Shown one piece after another: positions 14,196 through 23,279 of a DNA stretch of 24,989 bases. Every line of letters starts with the position of its first letter. Within the stretch, counting starts at the first letter, position 1. Origin of the DNA: DAIDJD01 sp035485275 (GTDB lineage Bacteria; Oederibacteriota; JAJYGY01; DAIDJD01); the NCBI GenBank assembly GCA_035485275.1, contig DATHOE010000032.1:1-24989 (forward strand). Direction: 5' to 3'. Under the pieces are notes generated by a model. The model had not been told where the DNA came from. It saw only the letters and a list, made by a program, of their open reading frames with translations, and made no database searches. Position numbers and translations under genes: made by a program.

Positions 14196-15671
14196 ATGGC
14201 TTGGTCCTCATTCTTTAAGCTGCGTTCGCACAGCGTCACCCTGTCCAACAAGATACTCGGGCTTTTGTTGGCGGCGGTGGTGTTCAGCACCGGCCTGGCC
14301 GGATGGATCATCTACGACGGCCTGCGCCACCACGCCTGGGACGACGCCGGGGAGGCCCTGATGCAGGCGGCCACCTCATCGGCGGTCGGCATGCACGTCG
14401 ACGGCCTGGACGCCGTGCGCGGAACCGCCGACCGCTCGAACCCCGCCTACCGCAACCTGAAGCACGCCCTGCGCGAGCTGTACCGGCGCAACCATTTCAA
14501 CCTTGAAAACCGCTGGGGCCGCCTTTCCGTCCTGCGCTTCACGCCCTCGAAGGCCGAAGTGGTCCTCGTGGCCAGCATGGAGAGCAACAGCGGCATAGGC
14601 CTGCCGCAGCCCCTGGACAACGCCCTCTACAAGTCCGTGGCCACCCAGGACGCCCAACTCAAGGACGACTCCGACGAGCCCGACTGGCTGGTGGCCTACG
14701 CGCCGCTGGGCCAGGCCAAGGACGCCTTTTACGTGCTGAAGCTGGAGCGCAACACCCTCTTCCTGCGCCAGGAGATGATGGGGCTGCTGGGCACCATCCT
14801 GCTGGGCGCCCTGGCCGGCCTGGTCCTGACGCTGCTCAGCGGCTGGGTCCTGACGGGGCAGATCACCAAGCCCCTGAGGACCTTCGTCGACGTGATGAAG
14901 CTGATGCAGTCGACCGGGGACTACGACATGAAGATCGACCTCCACCCCGAGGACCGCGACATGAGCGTGGTGGAGGAGACCTTCCAGTCCCTGGTGCGGC
15001 GCATGCAGAACAGCCGCGAACGCGAGGAGCAGAGCTACTGGTCCACCCTGCAGGCCCTGGTCACGGCCCTGGACGTCCGCGACAACGAGACGGCCGGCCA
15101 TTCCATGCGGGTGACCCGCTACAGCCTGGCCATCGGCGAGCGCATGCGCCTGAAGCAGGAGGTCATGGAGCAGCTGAGGCAGGGCGCGCTGCTGCACGAC
15201 ATCGGCAAGATCGGCGTGCCGGACGCGATCCTGCGCAAGCCCGGCCGCCTGACCCCCGACGAATGGGTGGAGATGCGCAAGCACCCCGTCATCGGCAGGA
15301 ATTTCCTCGAGGAGATAGCCTTCCTGAAGCCCGCCATGGCGGTGGTGTACTGCCACCACGAGCGCTGGGACGGGGGGGGCTACCCGCAGGGGCTGGCCGC
15401 GGAGGCCATCCCCCTCACCGCCCGGATTTTCGCCGTCGCCGACGCCCTCGACGCCATCACCAGCCAGCGCTACTACAAGGAGGCCCGCAGCTTCAGGGAG
15501 GCCCAGATCGAGATCGAGTCCTGCGCCGGGACCCATTTCGACCCGGCCGCCGTGAAGGCCTTCCTGACCATCACCGAGAAGGTTTTCCTGCGCATCAAGC
15601 AGGAAACCAGCCGCAGCGGGGTGGAACTGGAGCGTTCGCGCAAGGGCGCCGCCGCCCAGCCCCCCATTTAG
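14196..15671 (+). CDS. Membrane HAMP-HD-GYP protein, probable c-di-GMP phosphodiesterase
   Basis: 491 residues. TM1 (about 19-40), a short extracytoplasmic sensor segment (about 41-195), TM2 (about 197-220), a HAMP-like linker (about 218-272), then an HD-GYP domain. The domain retains the expected residues: H302 (AGHSMRVTRY), the HD pair H334-D335 in LLHDIGKIGVP, HHERWDGGGYP with H387/H388/D392, and the GYP triplet at 395-397. HD-GYP enzymes hydrolyse c-di-GMP to pGpG/GMP; activity here is inferred from the intact motif. The ATG at 14196 has AGAAGG at 14183-14188. It follows the two MshEN-type ATPases on the same strand, which suggests a shared signalling role. Confidence 0.9.
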   Translation: MAWSSFFKLRSHSVTLSNKILGLLLAAVVFSTGLAGWIIYDGLRHHAWDDAGEALMQAATSSAVGMHVDGLDAVRGTADRSNPAYRNLKHALRELYRRNHFNLENRWGRLSVLRFTPSKAEVVLVASMESNSGIGLPQPLDNALYKSVATQDAQLKDDSDEPDWLVAYAPLGQAKDAFYVLKLERNTLFLRQEMMGLLGTILLGALAGLVLTLLSGWVLTGQITKPLRTFVDVMKLMQSTGDYDMKIDLHPEDRDMSVVEETFQSLVRRMQNSREREEQSYWSTLQALVTALDVRDNETAGHSMRVTRYSLAIGERMRLKQEVMEQLRQGALLHDIGKIGVPDAILRKPGRLTPDEWVEMRKHPVIGRNFLEEIAFLKPAMAVVYCHHERWDGGGYPQGLAAEAIPLTARIFAVADALDAITSQRYYKEARSFREAQIEIESCAGTHFDPAAVKAFLTITEKVFLRIKQETSRSGVELERSRKGAAAQPPI

Positions 15672-15819
15672 CTTTTTTTGCGGTTCCTTTGGGCTTCCCC
15701 TAGTAGCAGAATTAGCACCCTGATTTTTTCCGCCGACTGGCCCCGCCCGACGAAGGCCCCCCCGCAGGGGCGGCCCCTTGCAGGCGCTGCCTGAAAAACA
15801 GCGGCATCATCGAAAGCCT
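15672..15819. other. Intergenic region before the GHMP kinase gene
   Basis: 148 bases. It contains a T7 run (15673-15679) shortly after the HD-GYP gene without a good preceding stem, and a short G+C hairpin GCCCC/GGGGC (15756-15771). A very weak promoter-like pair TTGCGG (15678) and TAGTAG (15701) has 17-base spacing. Nothing firm can be assigned. Confidence 0.4.
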
Positions 15820-16992
15820 ATGGATCCCAAACTCGAACGCCTCAAGCAGCGATTTTTCCAGGTTTTCGGCGACCAAGGGCGCCATCTCTCGGTGACCCGC
15901 GCCCCCGGCAGGGTGAACCTGCTCGGCGACCACACCGACTACAACGAGGGCTACGGCCTGGCGGCCAATTTCCCCATGGACATGGTGGTGATGGCCCAGC
16001 GCCGCGGCGACGGCATGCTGGGCATGTACTCCTGCGAGGTCGAGGAGCGCATCCAGGTCCCCATCCACAACCTGCGCTACGTCCCCGGCGACGGCTGGGC
16101 CAACTACCCCAAAGGGGTCATGTGGGCCCTGGAGAACGCCGGCGAGAAGCTCGAAGGCATGAACATCCTGATCGAGGGCCGCATCCCGCAGGGGGCGGGC
16201 CTGGGGAGCTCCACGGCACTGGCCGCGGCCTGCGCCCTGGCCGCCGCGAGCGTGGAGGGCTTCCAGCTGGAGCCCCAGGCCATGGCCAAGGTGCTGCAGC
16301 GCACCGAGAACCAGTTCATGAACGTCCACAGCGGCATCCTGGAGCCCCTGTGCATCCTGACCGCGGGACAGGGGAACGCCCTGTTCATGGACGCCCGCAG
16401 CCTGGAGAGCGAGGAGCTCCCGCTGGCCCTGGACGGCGCCCTGATGGTGGTGCTCGACAGCGGCGTGGCGCGCAGCCTCAAGACCGGGGACTACGCCAAG
16501 CGCCAGGAGGAGTGCCGCGAGGCCCTCAAGCTGCTGAAGACCAAGAACGAGGCCTACAAGGCCCTGCGCGACCTGAAGGTGCTGGCCTTCGAGCGCCACA
16601 AGAAGGTGCTCCCCAACCTGCTCAGCGCCCGGGCGGAGCACGTGGTCTACGAGAACGACCGCGTGCTTAAGGCCCGCGAGGCGCTCCAGGCCGGCGACCC
16701 GGCGGCCTTCGGCGAGCTGATGAACAAGAGCCACCGATCCCTGAGCCGGCTGATGCAGTGCAGCACGGAGGAGCTGGACACTCTGGTGGGCCTGGCCCAG
16801 AGCGACGCGGCCTGCTTCGGTGCGCGCCTGACCGGCGGCGGCTTCGGCGGCTGCGCCGTGGCCCTGGTCAAGGAGGAAGGCCTCGACGAATTCCTTGAGC
16901 GGCTCAAGCGCGGCTACTGGCAGAAGGTGGGCGGGAAGATGAAGAGCTGGGTCCTGGACACGGTGGGGCCCGCCTCGGAGATCGAGGAATAG
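15820..16992 (+). CDS. Galactokinase-family GHMP sugar kinase
   Basis: GHMP kinases phosphorylate small alcohols; the closest match I recognise is galactokinase (C1 phosphorylation of galactose, Leloir pathway). 390 residues, normal for GalK. Motif 1 is RAPGRVNLLGDHTDYNEGYG (27-46), motif 2 is PQGAGLGSSTALAAA, motif 3 is LTGGGFGGCAVALV near the C-terminus. Two acidic positions differ from classical GalK: the GEH glutamate is Asp37, and the catalytic Asp of the GIMDQ motif is Glu175 (GILEP). Substrate specificity may therefore differ (another hexose or uronic acid), so I give no symbol. I chose the ATG at 15820; an upstream in-frame TTG at 15778 would add 14 residues. No galT or galE is adjacent. 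It ends 2 bases before the HIT gene. Confidence 0.85.
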   Translation: MDPKLERLKQRFFQVFGDQGRHLSVTRAPGRVNLLGDHTDYNEGYGLAANFPMDMVVMAQRRGDGMLGMYSCEVEERIQVPIHNLRYVPGDGWANYPKGVMWALENAGEKLEGMNILIEGRIPQGAGLGSSTALAAACALAAASVEGFQLEPQAMAKVLQRTENQFMNVHSGILEPLCILTAGQGNALFMDARSLESEELPLALDGALMVVLDSGVARSLKTGDYAKRQEECREALKLLKTKNEAYKALRDLKVLAFERHKKVLPNLLSARAEHVVYENDRVLKAREALQAGDPAAFGELMNKSHRSLSRLMQCSTEELDTLVGLAQSDAACFGARLTGGGFGGCAVALVKEEGLDEFLERLKRGYWQKVGGKMKSWVLDTVGPASEIEE

Positions 16993-16994
16993 CC

Positions 16995-17339
16995 ATGGCG
17001 GACAGCTGCCTCTTCTGCGGCATCATCTCCGGGTCCATCCCGGCCGAACGGCTGTACGAGGACAAGGACTGCGTCGCCATCAGCGACATCGCGCCCAAGG
17101 CGCCGGTGCACCTCCTGGTGCTTCCGCGGGCGCACTTCAGCTCGACCCAGGAGATGGGCCTTGCGCAGGAAGCCTTGGTGGGCCATCTGGTGTACGTGGC
17201 CGCGCAGCTCGCCCGCGAGCGCGGTTTGCAGGGGCAGGGATACCGCCTGGTGTTCAACCACGGCTCGCACGCGGGCCAGACGGTCCAGCACCTGCATCTG
17301 CACCTTCTGGGCGGCCGGAATTTGCGCGGGATGGGCTGA
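16995..17339 (+). CDS. HIT-family nucleotide-binding protein (HINT-like)
   Basis: 114-residue histidine-triad hydrolase, a purine-nucleoside phosphoramidase type acting on AMP-linked substrates. It has an N-terminal CLFCGIISGSIPAERLYED with a zinc-type Cys pair, DIAPKAPVHLLVLPR, and the catalytic triad QHLHLHLLGG with H-x-H-x-H. Length fits HINT proteins. GAGGAA at 16983-16988 inside the end of the kinase gene is a plausible ribosome-binding site, so the two genes are likely co-transcribed. Whether it works with the sugar kinase is unknown; HIT-fold GalT acts in the same pathway, but this protein is too short to be GalT. Confidence 0.93.
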   Translation: MADSCLFCGIISGSIPAERLYEDKDCVAISDIAPKAPVHLLVLPRAHFSSTQEMGLAQEALVGHLVYVAAQLARERGLQGQGYRLVFNHGSHAGQTVQHLHLHLLGGRNLRGMG

Positions 17340-17347
17340 AAAAAGGC

Positions 17348-17356
17348 TGTGAATAA
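17348..17356 (+). promoter_or_regulatory. DnaA-box-like sequence upstream of rpsU
   Basis: TGTGAATAA, identical to the site at 1482-1490 and one base from the box consensus. It is a single site and may occur by chance, although this intergenic region is short and leads to the rpsU promoter. Confidence 0.25.
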
Positions 17357-17392
17357 AGGGTTTTTAAAGATGAAACTTTGTGGCCCAGCGCA

Positions 17393-17421
17393 TTGACGGC
17401 CAAGCCTTGCTTGGCTAAAGT
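17393..17421 (+). promoter_or_regulatory. Predicted sigma70-type promoter of rpsU with an embedded palindrome
   Basis: -35 TTGACG (17393-17398, 5/6), exactly 17 bases, -10 TAAAGT (17416-17421, 4/6); predicted start near 17428, about 57 bases before rpsU. The 17-base spacer is itself a perfect inverted repeat, GCCAAGC-CTT-GCTTGGC (17399-17415), where a repressor or spacer-twisting regulator would sit. Confidence 0.65.
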
Positions 17422-17484
17422 ACCCATCCTTTGCACCCAAGAATGACGCCCCATAAGCGGGCTTGAGAGGACGGTGATTTTTTC

Positions 17485-17676
17485 ATGGTAGAGATCAGGG
17501 TCGACCCCAACAAGCCCTTTGAAGCAGCTTTGCGCCAATTCAAGAAGAAGGTGGAGCTTTCCGGCATCACCGGCGAGATGCGCAAGCGCGAGCATTACGA
17601 AAAACCCAGCGTGCGCCGCAAGCTGAAAAGCCTGGCCGCCCGCAAGCACGCCCGTCGCAAGGCCCGCGTGTACTGA
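17485..17676 (+). CDS. rpsU: 30S ribosomal protein bS21
   Basis: Small-subunit protein bS21, 63 residues. The sequence starts MVEIRVDPNKPFEAALRQFK and has the family's REHYEKPSVRRKLK segment and a basic C-terminus (RKHARRKARVY). A GAGAGGA stretch at 17465-17471 is the likely ribosome-binding site, though its 13-base spacing is long. The gene has its own promoter and is followed by a strong intrinsic terminator, so it can be expressed independently of the yqeY-dnaG-rpoD genes downstream. Confidence 0.97.
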   Translation: MVEIRVDPNKPFEAALRQFKKKVELSGITGEMRKREHYEKPSVRRKLKSLAARKHARRKARVY

Positions 17677-17743
17677 CCGCTCTTGCGCGGTGGCGGCACT
17701 GGGGCCCTTGGTGGCCTGAAGCCATGGCGCGAGGCAGATGTCC

Positions 17744-17784
17744 AAGGCGGGGACCCATCCGGGTCCCCGCCTTAAGCTTTTTTT
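17744..17784 (+). terminator. Strong intrinsic terminator after rpsU
   Basis: Perfect 13-bp stem, AAGGCGGGGACCC (17744-17756) with GGGTCCCCGCCTT (17761-17773), a 4-base loop, then a T7 run (17778-17784) four bases after the stem. It should end most rpsU transcripts before yqeY, with any read-through feeding the dnaG-rpoD genes. Confidence 0.9.
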
Positions 17785-17802
17785 AGGGCCCAAAAAAAGG
17801 GG
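17778..17802 (+). promoter_or_regulatory. T7/GGGCCC/A7 palindrome overlapping the yqeY ribosome-binding site
   Basis: T7 (17778-17784), A, GGGCCC (17786-17791), A7 (17792-17798), then GGGG (17799-17802), which is part of the probable Shine-Dalgarno of yqeY. In read-through RNA the U7 and A7 tracts could pair (one bulged base), with the ribosome-binding site at the base of the hairpin. Function is inferred from the layout only. Confidence 0.4.
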
Positions 17803-17810
17803 CAAGAATC

Positions 17811-18254
17811 ATGCCTGTCAAACAGGATCTCGACGCCGCCTTGAAGGAGGCGATGAAGGCCCGCGACAGCGTCGCCTTGGACGCGGTGCGCGCCATCAAG
17901 AGCGCCTTGAAGCTGGCCGAGATCGAAGCCGGCCGCGAGTTGGCGGACGCCGACGTGCACGCGCTGATCCAAAAGGCCATCAAGCAGCGTCGCGACAGCA
18001 TCGAGCAGTTCACCGCGGGCGGGCGCCCGGACCTCGTCGAAAACGAGGCGGCCCAGCTGAAGGTGCTCGAGAAATTCCTGCCGGCCCAGCTGTCCGAGGC
18101 GGAGATCAGCGCCCTGGTCGCGGAAGCGGCGGCGTCCACGGGCGCCACCGGCCCCAAGGACATGGGCAAGGTGATGGCCGCCTTGATGCCCAAAGTGAAG
18201 GGCCGCGCCGACGGTGGGCTCGTCAACCGCCTGGTCAAGGCGAAGCTGGGCTAG
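17811..18254 (+). CDS. yqeY: GatB/YqeY domain-containing protein
   Basis: 147-residue stand-alone YqeY domain, related to the tRNA-binding tail domain of the GatB amidotransferase subunit; its cellular role is not well defined. Typical segments: QDLDAALKEAMKARDSVALD near the start, IQKAIKQRRDSIEQF, FLPAQLSEAEISALVAEA, and a C-terminal DMGKVMAALMPKVKGRADGG. The purine-rich AAAGGGGC before the ATG at 17811 serves as ribosome-binding site. It lies between rpsU and dnaG, a location seen for yqeY in many bacteria. Confidence 0.94.
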   Translation: MPVKQDLDAALKEAMKARDSVALDAVRAIKSALKLAEIEAGRELADADVHALIQKAIKQRRDSIEQFTAGGRPDLVENEAAQLKVLEKFLPAQLSEAEISALVAEAAASTGATGPKDMGKVMAALMPKVKGRADGGLVNRLVKAKLG

Positions 18255-18257
18255 GCC

Positions 18258-18701
18258 GTGCGACTACTGGTGGACGGCGACGCGAGCGGCCAGCGCGACC
18301 TGCTGATGGATCTGGCCAGCGAATACGGCGCGCTCCTGGTGTGGGTGCACAACCCCAGCCACCGGCCGCCCCAGCCCCGGCCGGGCCTGCTCCTGGAAGT
18401 GCACCTCGCCGACGGCGGCCCGCAGGCCGCGGATGTCGTGGTGATGAACTTCGCCGGGGTGGACGACATCGTCGTGACCGGCGACCTCGGCCTGGCCCTG
18501 GTCTGCGTCGCCAAAGGCGCGGCGGCCATCAGCCCCCGGGGTTTCTGGTTCAAGGCCGAGGACATGGAACAGCGCATGGAATTCCGGGCCTTGGCGGCCC
18601 GTTTGAAGCGCGGGGGGGAATACCTCCACCATAAACCGCCGCAGAGGCGCCTGGACGACTGGCGCTTCGAGCAGGAACTGCGGCGGGCCCTGGCCAGGTA
18701 A
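18258..18701 (+). CDS. DUF188 (YaiI/YqxD, UPF0178) family protein
   Basis: 147-residue protein of the DUF188 family, a putative PIN-like nuclease fold of unknown substrate. Recognisable parts are the N-terminal acidic strand MRLLVDGDASG (usual form DADACPV, so the conserved Cys-Pro is absent here), DDIVVTGDLGLALVCVAKGA followed by AAISPRGFWF, and a C-terminal RLDDWRFEQELRRAL. The GTG start at 18258 is three bases after the yqeY stop. In Bacillus the orthologue yqxD directly precedes dnaG and sigA, as here, so context and motifs agree. Confidence 0.87.
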   Translation: MRLLVDGDASGQRDLLMDLASEYGALLVWVHNPSHRPPQPRPGLLLEVHLADGGPQAADVVVMNFAGVDDIVVTGDLGLALVCVAKGAAAISPRGFWFKAEDMEQRMEFRALAARLKRGGEYLHHKPPQRRLDDWRFEQELRRALAR

Positions 18702-18716
18702 GCCGGCGGAGGCATC

Positions 18717-20528
18717 TTGGCTTTTTCGCCCGATTTCATCGACCAGGTCCGCCAGGCCAACGACATCGTCCAGGTCATACAGACCTGGGTGCCCCTGAAG
18801 AAAGCCGGCGCGTCCTGGAAAGGTTTGTGCCCCTTCCACCAGGAGCGCACGCCCAGCTTCAACGTGGTCCCGTCCAAGCAGATCTTCCATTGCTTCGGCT
18901 GCGGCGAAGGCGGCGACGTGTTCGCCTTCGTGCAGAAGCGGGAAAAGATCGACTTTGTGGAGGCGCTCAAGCTGCTGGCCGAGCGAGCCGGCATCGAGGT
19001 GCCCGAGCTCGCGCGCGACGAGTCCGGCCGCCGCGAGTCCGAACAGCGGCGCGAGGCCGAGGAGGCCCAGCGCCGCCTGCTGGATCTGGCCGCCGCCTGG
19101 TTCCGCCGCAACCTCGAGGAGGGCTCCGAGGGGGCCCAGGCCCTGGCCTACGCCCGCAAGCGCGGGCTGGACGACGCGGCCCGCGAGCGCTTCGGGCTGG
19201 GCTACGCCCCCGCGGACGGGGCCGCCCTGCTGGGCGCCGCCCTGAAAAAAGGCTTCAGCGAGGCCGAGCTGGCCGCCGCGGGTCTGGTGGTGGTCAACGA
19301 GCGCGGGGCCTATGCGCGCTTCCGGGCCCGCCTGATGTTCCCCATCCACGACCCCAAGGGGCGCCTGGCCGGCTTCGGCGGCCGGGTGCTGGGGGCGGGG
19401 GAGCCGAAATACCTGAACTCGCCCGAAGGGCCCCTGTTCAGCAAGGGCAAGCTGCTCTACCCCTGGGACCTGGCGAAGCCCGCCCTGGGCAAGCGGCGCG
19501 AAGCCCTGGTGTGCGAAGGATACATGGACGCCATCGCCTGCCACCAGGCGGGCCTGGACTTCGCCGTTGCCACGCTGGGCACCGCGCTCACCGCGGACCA
19601 CGCGCGCCTTTTGAAACGCTACGTGGACCGCGTGGTCCTGCTCTTCGACGCCGACGCCGCCGGCCTGCGCGCCGCGCGCCGCGCCGGGGAGCCGCTCCTG
19701 GAGGCCGGGCTCGAGGCCCGGGTCGCGCACCTGGAGGGCGTCAAGGATCCCGACGAGCTCCTGCGCCGCGACGGCCCCGCCGCGCTGGAGGCGGTGCTGG
19801 AGTCCGCCCGGCCCCTGCTTGAATTCTGCGTTCAGGCGGGCCTGGCCGCCGCCGGGGCAAGCCCCAGCCCGGCCCAGCGCGCCGCCGTGCTGGCCGACAG
19901 CTTCCCGCTCCTGGCCCGCATGGCCAGCGCCAGCGAGGCCGACGCGGCCCTGGCCGCGGCCGCCCTCGCCGTGGGCGTCAGCGGGGAAGCCGCCCGCCAG
20001 GATTTCGCCGCCTTCCGCAAAGGCGAACACCGGCCCGTGGAGGCGGTGGCCGCTCCGGAGGCCGCCTCGCCGGCCCCCGCCCAGCGGGCCTCGCCGGAAC
20101 TTGCGCTCGTGGAGCGCGAACTGCTGGCCCTGCTGGTGGCCCACCCCGAGCTGGTGGAAAGCGCCAAAGAGGAGCTGGGTCCGCCCAGCCTTTGCTCGCC
20201 GGATTTGCAGGCCGCCGCGGACCTCCTCTGGCGCGCCCCCCGCGGGGCGGTCATGCTGATGGAGGACGACGGCAGCGAGGCCTTCAAGCTGGGGGACGCC
20301 CTGCTCAGCGAGCTCATCCAGCGGCGCCTGCCCCAGCTGGCCCCGCCCATGGATTCGCTGCACGACATCCTGCGGCGCCGCCAGAAGCTGCAGCTGGAAC
20401 GCCAGGCCGCCGCCCGCACCCTGGCCCTGCGCCAGGCCGGTGGCGACGAGGCCCTGAAGTCCTCCCTATTGAAGGAAATACAGGCCTTTAGGCAGGCCAT
20501 ACAGGAATTGCGCAATGAACGGCGTTGA
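18717..20528 (+). CDS. dnaG: DNA primase DnaG
   Basis: Synthesises RNA primers at the replication fork, 603 residues. The N-terminal zinc ribbon has C38-x2-H41 and C59-x2-C62 (LCPFHQERTPSF, FHCFGCGEGGDVFAF). The catalytic core includes a basic RFRARLMFPIHDPKGRLAGF strand and FGGRVLG; the TOPRIM acidic residues are E267 in VCEGYMDA and D311-A-D313 in LLFDADAAGL. The C-terminal third is an Ala-rich helicase-interaction region of low conservation. The start is a TTG at 18717 with GGCGGAGG at 18705-18712, which decides the start. It sits between the DUF188 gene and rpoD, 31 bases before rpoD. Confidence 0.96.
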   Translation: MAFSPDFIDQVRQANDIVQVIQTWVPLKKAGASWKGLCPFHQERTPSFNVVPSKQIFHCFGCGEGGDVFAFVQKREKIDFVEALKLLAERAGIEVPELARDESGRRESEQRREAEEAQRRLLDLAAAWFRRNLEEGSEGAQALAYARKRGLDDAARERFGLGYAPADGAALLGAALKKGFSEAELAAAGLVVVNERGAYARFRARLMFPIHDPKGRLAGFGGRVLGAGEPKYLNSPEGPLFSKGKLLYPWDLAKPALGKRREALVCEGYMDAIACHQAGLDFAVATLGTALTADHARLLKRYVDRVVLLFDADAAGLRAARRAGEPLLEAGLEARVAHLEGVKDPDELLRRDGPAALEAVLESARPLLEFCVQAGLAAAGASPSPAQRAAVLADSFPLLARMASASEADAALAAAALAVGVSGEAARQDFAAFRKGEHRPVEAVAAPEAASPAPAQRASPELALVERELLALLVAHPELVESAKEELGPPSLCSPDLQAAADLLWRAPRGAVMLMEDDGSEAFKLGDALLSELIQRRLPQLAPPMDSLHDILRRRQKLQLERQAAARTLALRQAGGDEALKSSLLKEIQAFRQAIQELRNERR

Positions 20529-20559
20529 AGCGCCCCGGAAACCAAGCGAGGAATGAAGC

Positions 20560-22526
<1,967 letters not shown>

Positions 22527-22527
<1 letters not shown>

Positions 22528-23075
22528 TGGAACTGATGCTCTGGGTCGTTTTTCTGATCGTCATCGCGGCGGTGCCGGCCGGCATCCGCCATTGGAGGAA
22601 GCGCGTGTCCCTGAAGACCTTTGAACCCCTGCCCGAGGGCTCCAAGCCGGTGGTCAGCATCGAGCTGGAGAACGGCGGGATCGTCAAGATCGAGATCTAC
22701 CCCCAGGACGCGCCGAACCACTGCGCGGCCTTCGTGGACCTGATCAAGAAGGGCTACTACGACGGCCTGAATTTCCACCGCGTGGTGGAGGGCTTCGTGG
22801 CCCAGGGCGGCTGCCCCAAGGGCAACGGTTCGGGCGGGCCGGGCTACAAGCTCAAGGCCGAATTCAATGAACGCCCGCATCTGACGGGCAGCCTGGCCAT
22901 GGCCCGCACCCCGGATCCGGACAGCGCCGGCAGCCAGTTCTATATCTGCCTGGCCCCCCAGCCCAGCCTGGACCGGCAATACACGGTCTTCGGGCAGACC
23001 ATAGAGGGGATGGAATTCGTCGACCAGATCCGCCAGGGAGACAAGATGGTCAAGGTGAGCGTGGAAGGGGTCTAG
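22527..23075 (+). CDS. Membrane-anchored cyclophilin-type peptidyl-prolyl isomerase
   Basis: 182 residues. An N-terminal hydrophobic helix (about 2-20, ELMLWVVFLIVIAAVPAGI) followed by basic residues makes a signal anchor with no lipobox or clear cleavage site. Residues ~40-182 form a cyclophilin domain: VSIELENGGIVKIEIYPQDA, the catalytic-arginine strand FHRVVEGFVAQGG, GSLAMARTPDPDSAGSQFYI and YTVFGQTIEGMEFVDQI. It would catalyse cis/trans prolyl isomerisation on the outer face of the inner membrane, by topology inference (three basic residues after the helix leave some doubt). It overlaps rpoD by one base, so it is very likely in the same transcript. Confidence 0.93.
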
Positions 23076-23096
23076 TTCCGCCCATGGTCCGGCCCG

Positions 23097-23128
23097 GAAA
23101 AGCCCCGCGCCTCGGCGTGGGGCTTTTC
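23097..23128 (+). terminator. Intrinsic terminator after the cyclophilin gene
   Basis: GAAAAGCCCC (23097-23106) pairs perfectly with GGGGCTTTTC (23119-23128) around a partly paired 12-base interior. The T-rich 3' arm and following ATTTATT give the uridine-rich end; the A-rich 5' arm would let it act in both directions. It ends the yqeY-dnaG-rpoD-cyclophilin transcript. Confidence 0.85.
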
Positions 23129-23133
23129 ATTTA

Positions 23134-23178
23134 TTAAGGACGCCTTAAATTTTTTAATCGCCCGGGGGGCCGCCCCCC
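23134..23178. repeat. Two further hairpins between the terminator and the permease gene
   Basis: TTAAGG (23134-23139) and CCTTAA (23143-23148), spacer ACG, followed by T6 (23150-23155); then G6 (23164-23169) and C6 (23173-23178) with a three-base loop. Either could be an auxiliary terminator or an operator near the permease promoter. Confidence 0.45.
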
Positions 23179-23230
23179 AAAGACCGACGCATTTCCAATG
23201 GTTTTCCGGCCTTTCACGATGGCACCGCAC

Positions 23231-23261
23231 TTGCAAACAGCAAGGTGCTTACTTTTATATT
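23231..23261 (+). promoter_or_regulatory. Candidate promoter for the permease gene
   Basis: TTGCAA (23231-23236, 4/6) followed at 18-19 bases by TTATAT/TATATT (23255-23261). Spacing is on the long side, so this is a moderate candidate. It gives a very short leader before the GTG at 23280. Confidence 0.35.
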
Positions 23262-23279
23262 CCGTTGGAGGCCTGGTCC

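Noticed and set aside
15640..15680. Intrinsic terminator after the HD-GYP gene
   Set aside because: A T7 run exists, but the only stem (GGGCG/CGCCC) ends too far upstream and lies inside the coding sequence.
18264..20363. Other long minus-strand frames opposite dnaG, rpoD, the ATPase pair and the permease
   Set aside because: Same reason: no family motif is recognisable, and the opposite strand is clearly coding throughout.
23129..23279. ydaO-type c-di-AMP riboswitch before the KimA-like gene
   Set aside because: The region is too short after the terminator, and none of the conserved ydaO core sequences is recognisable; only simple hairpins are present.
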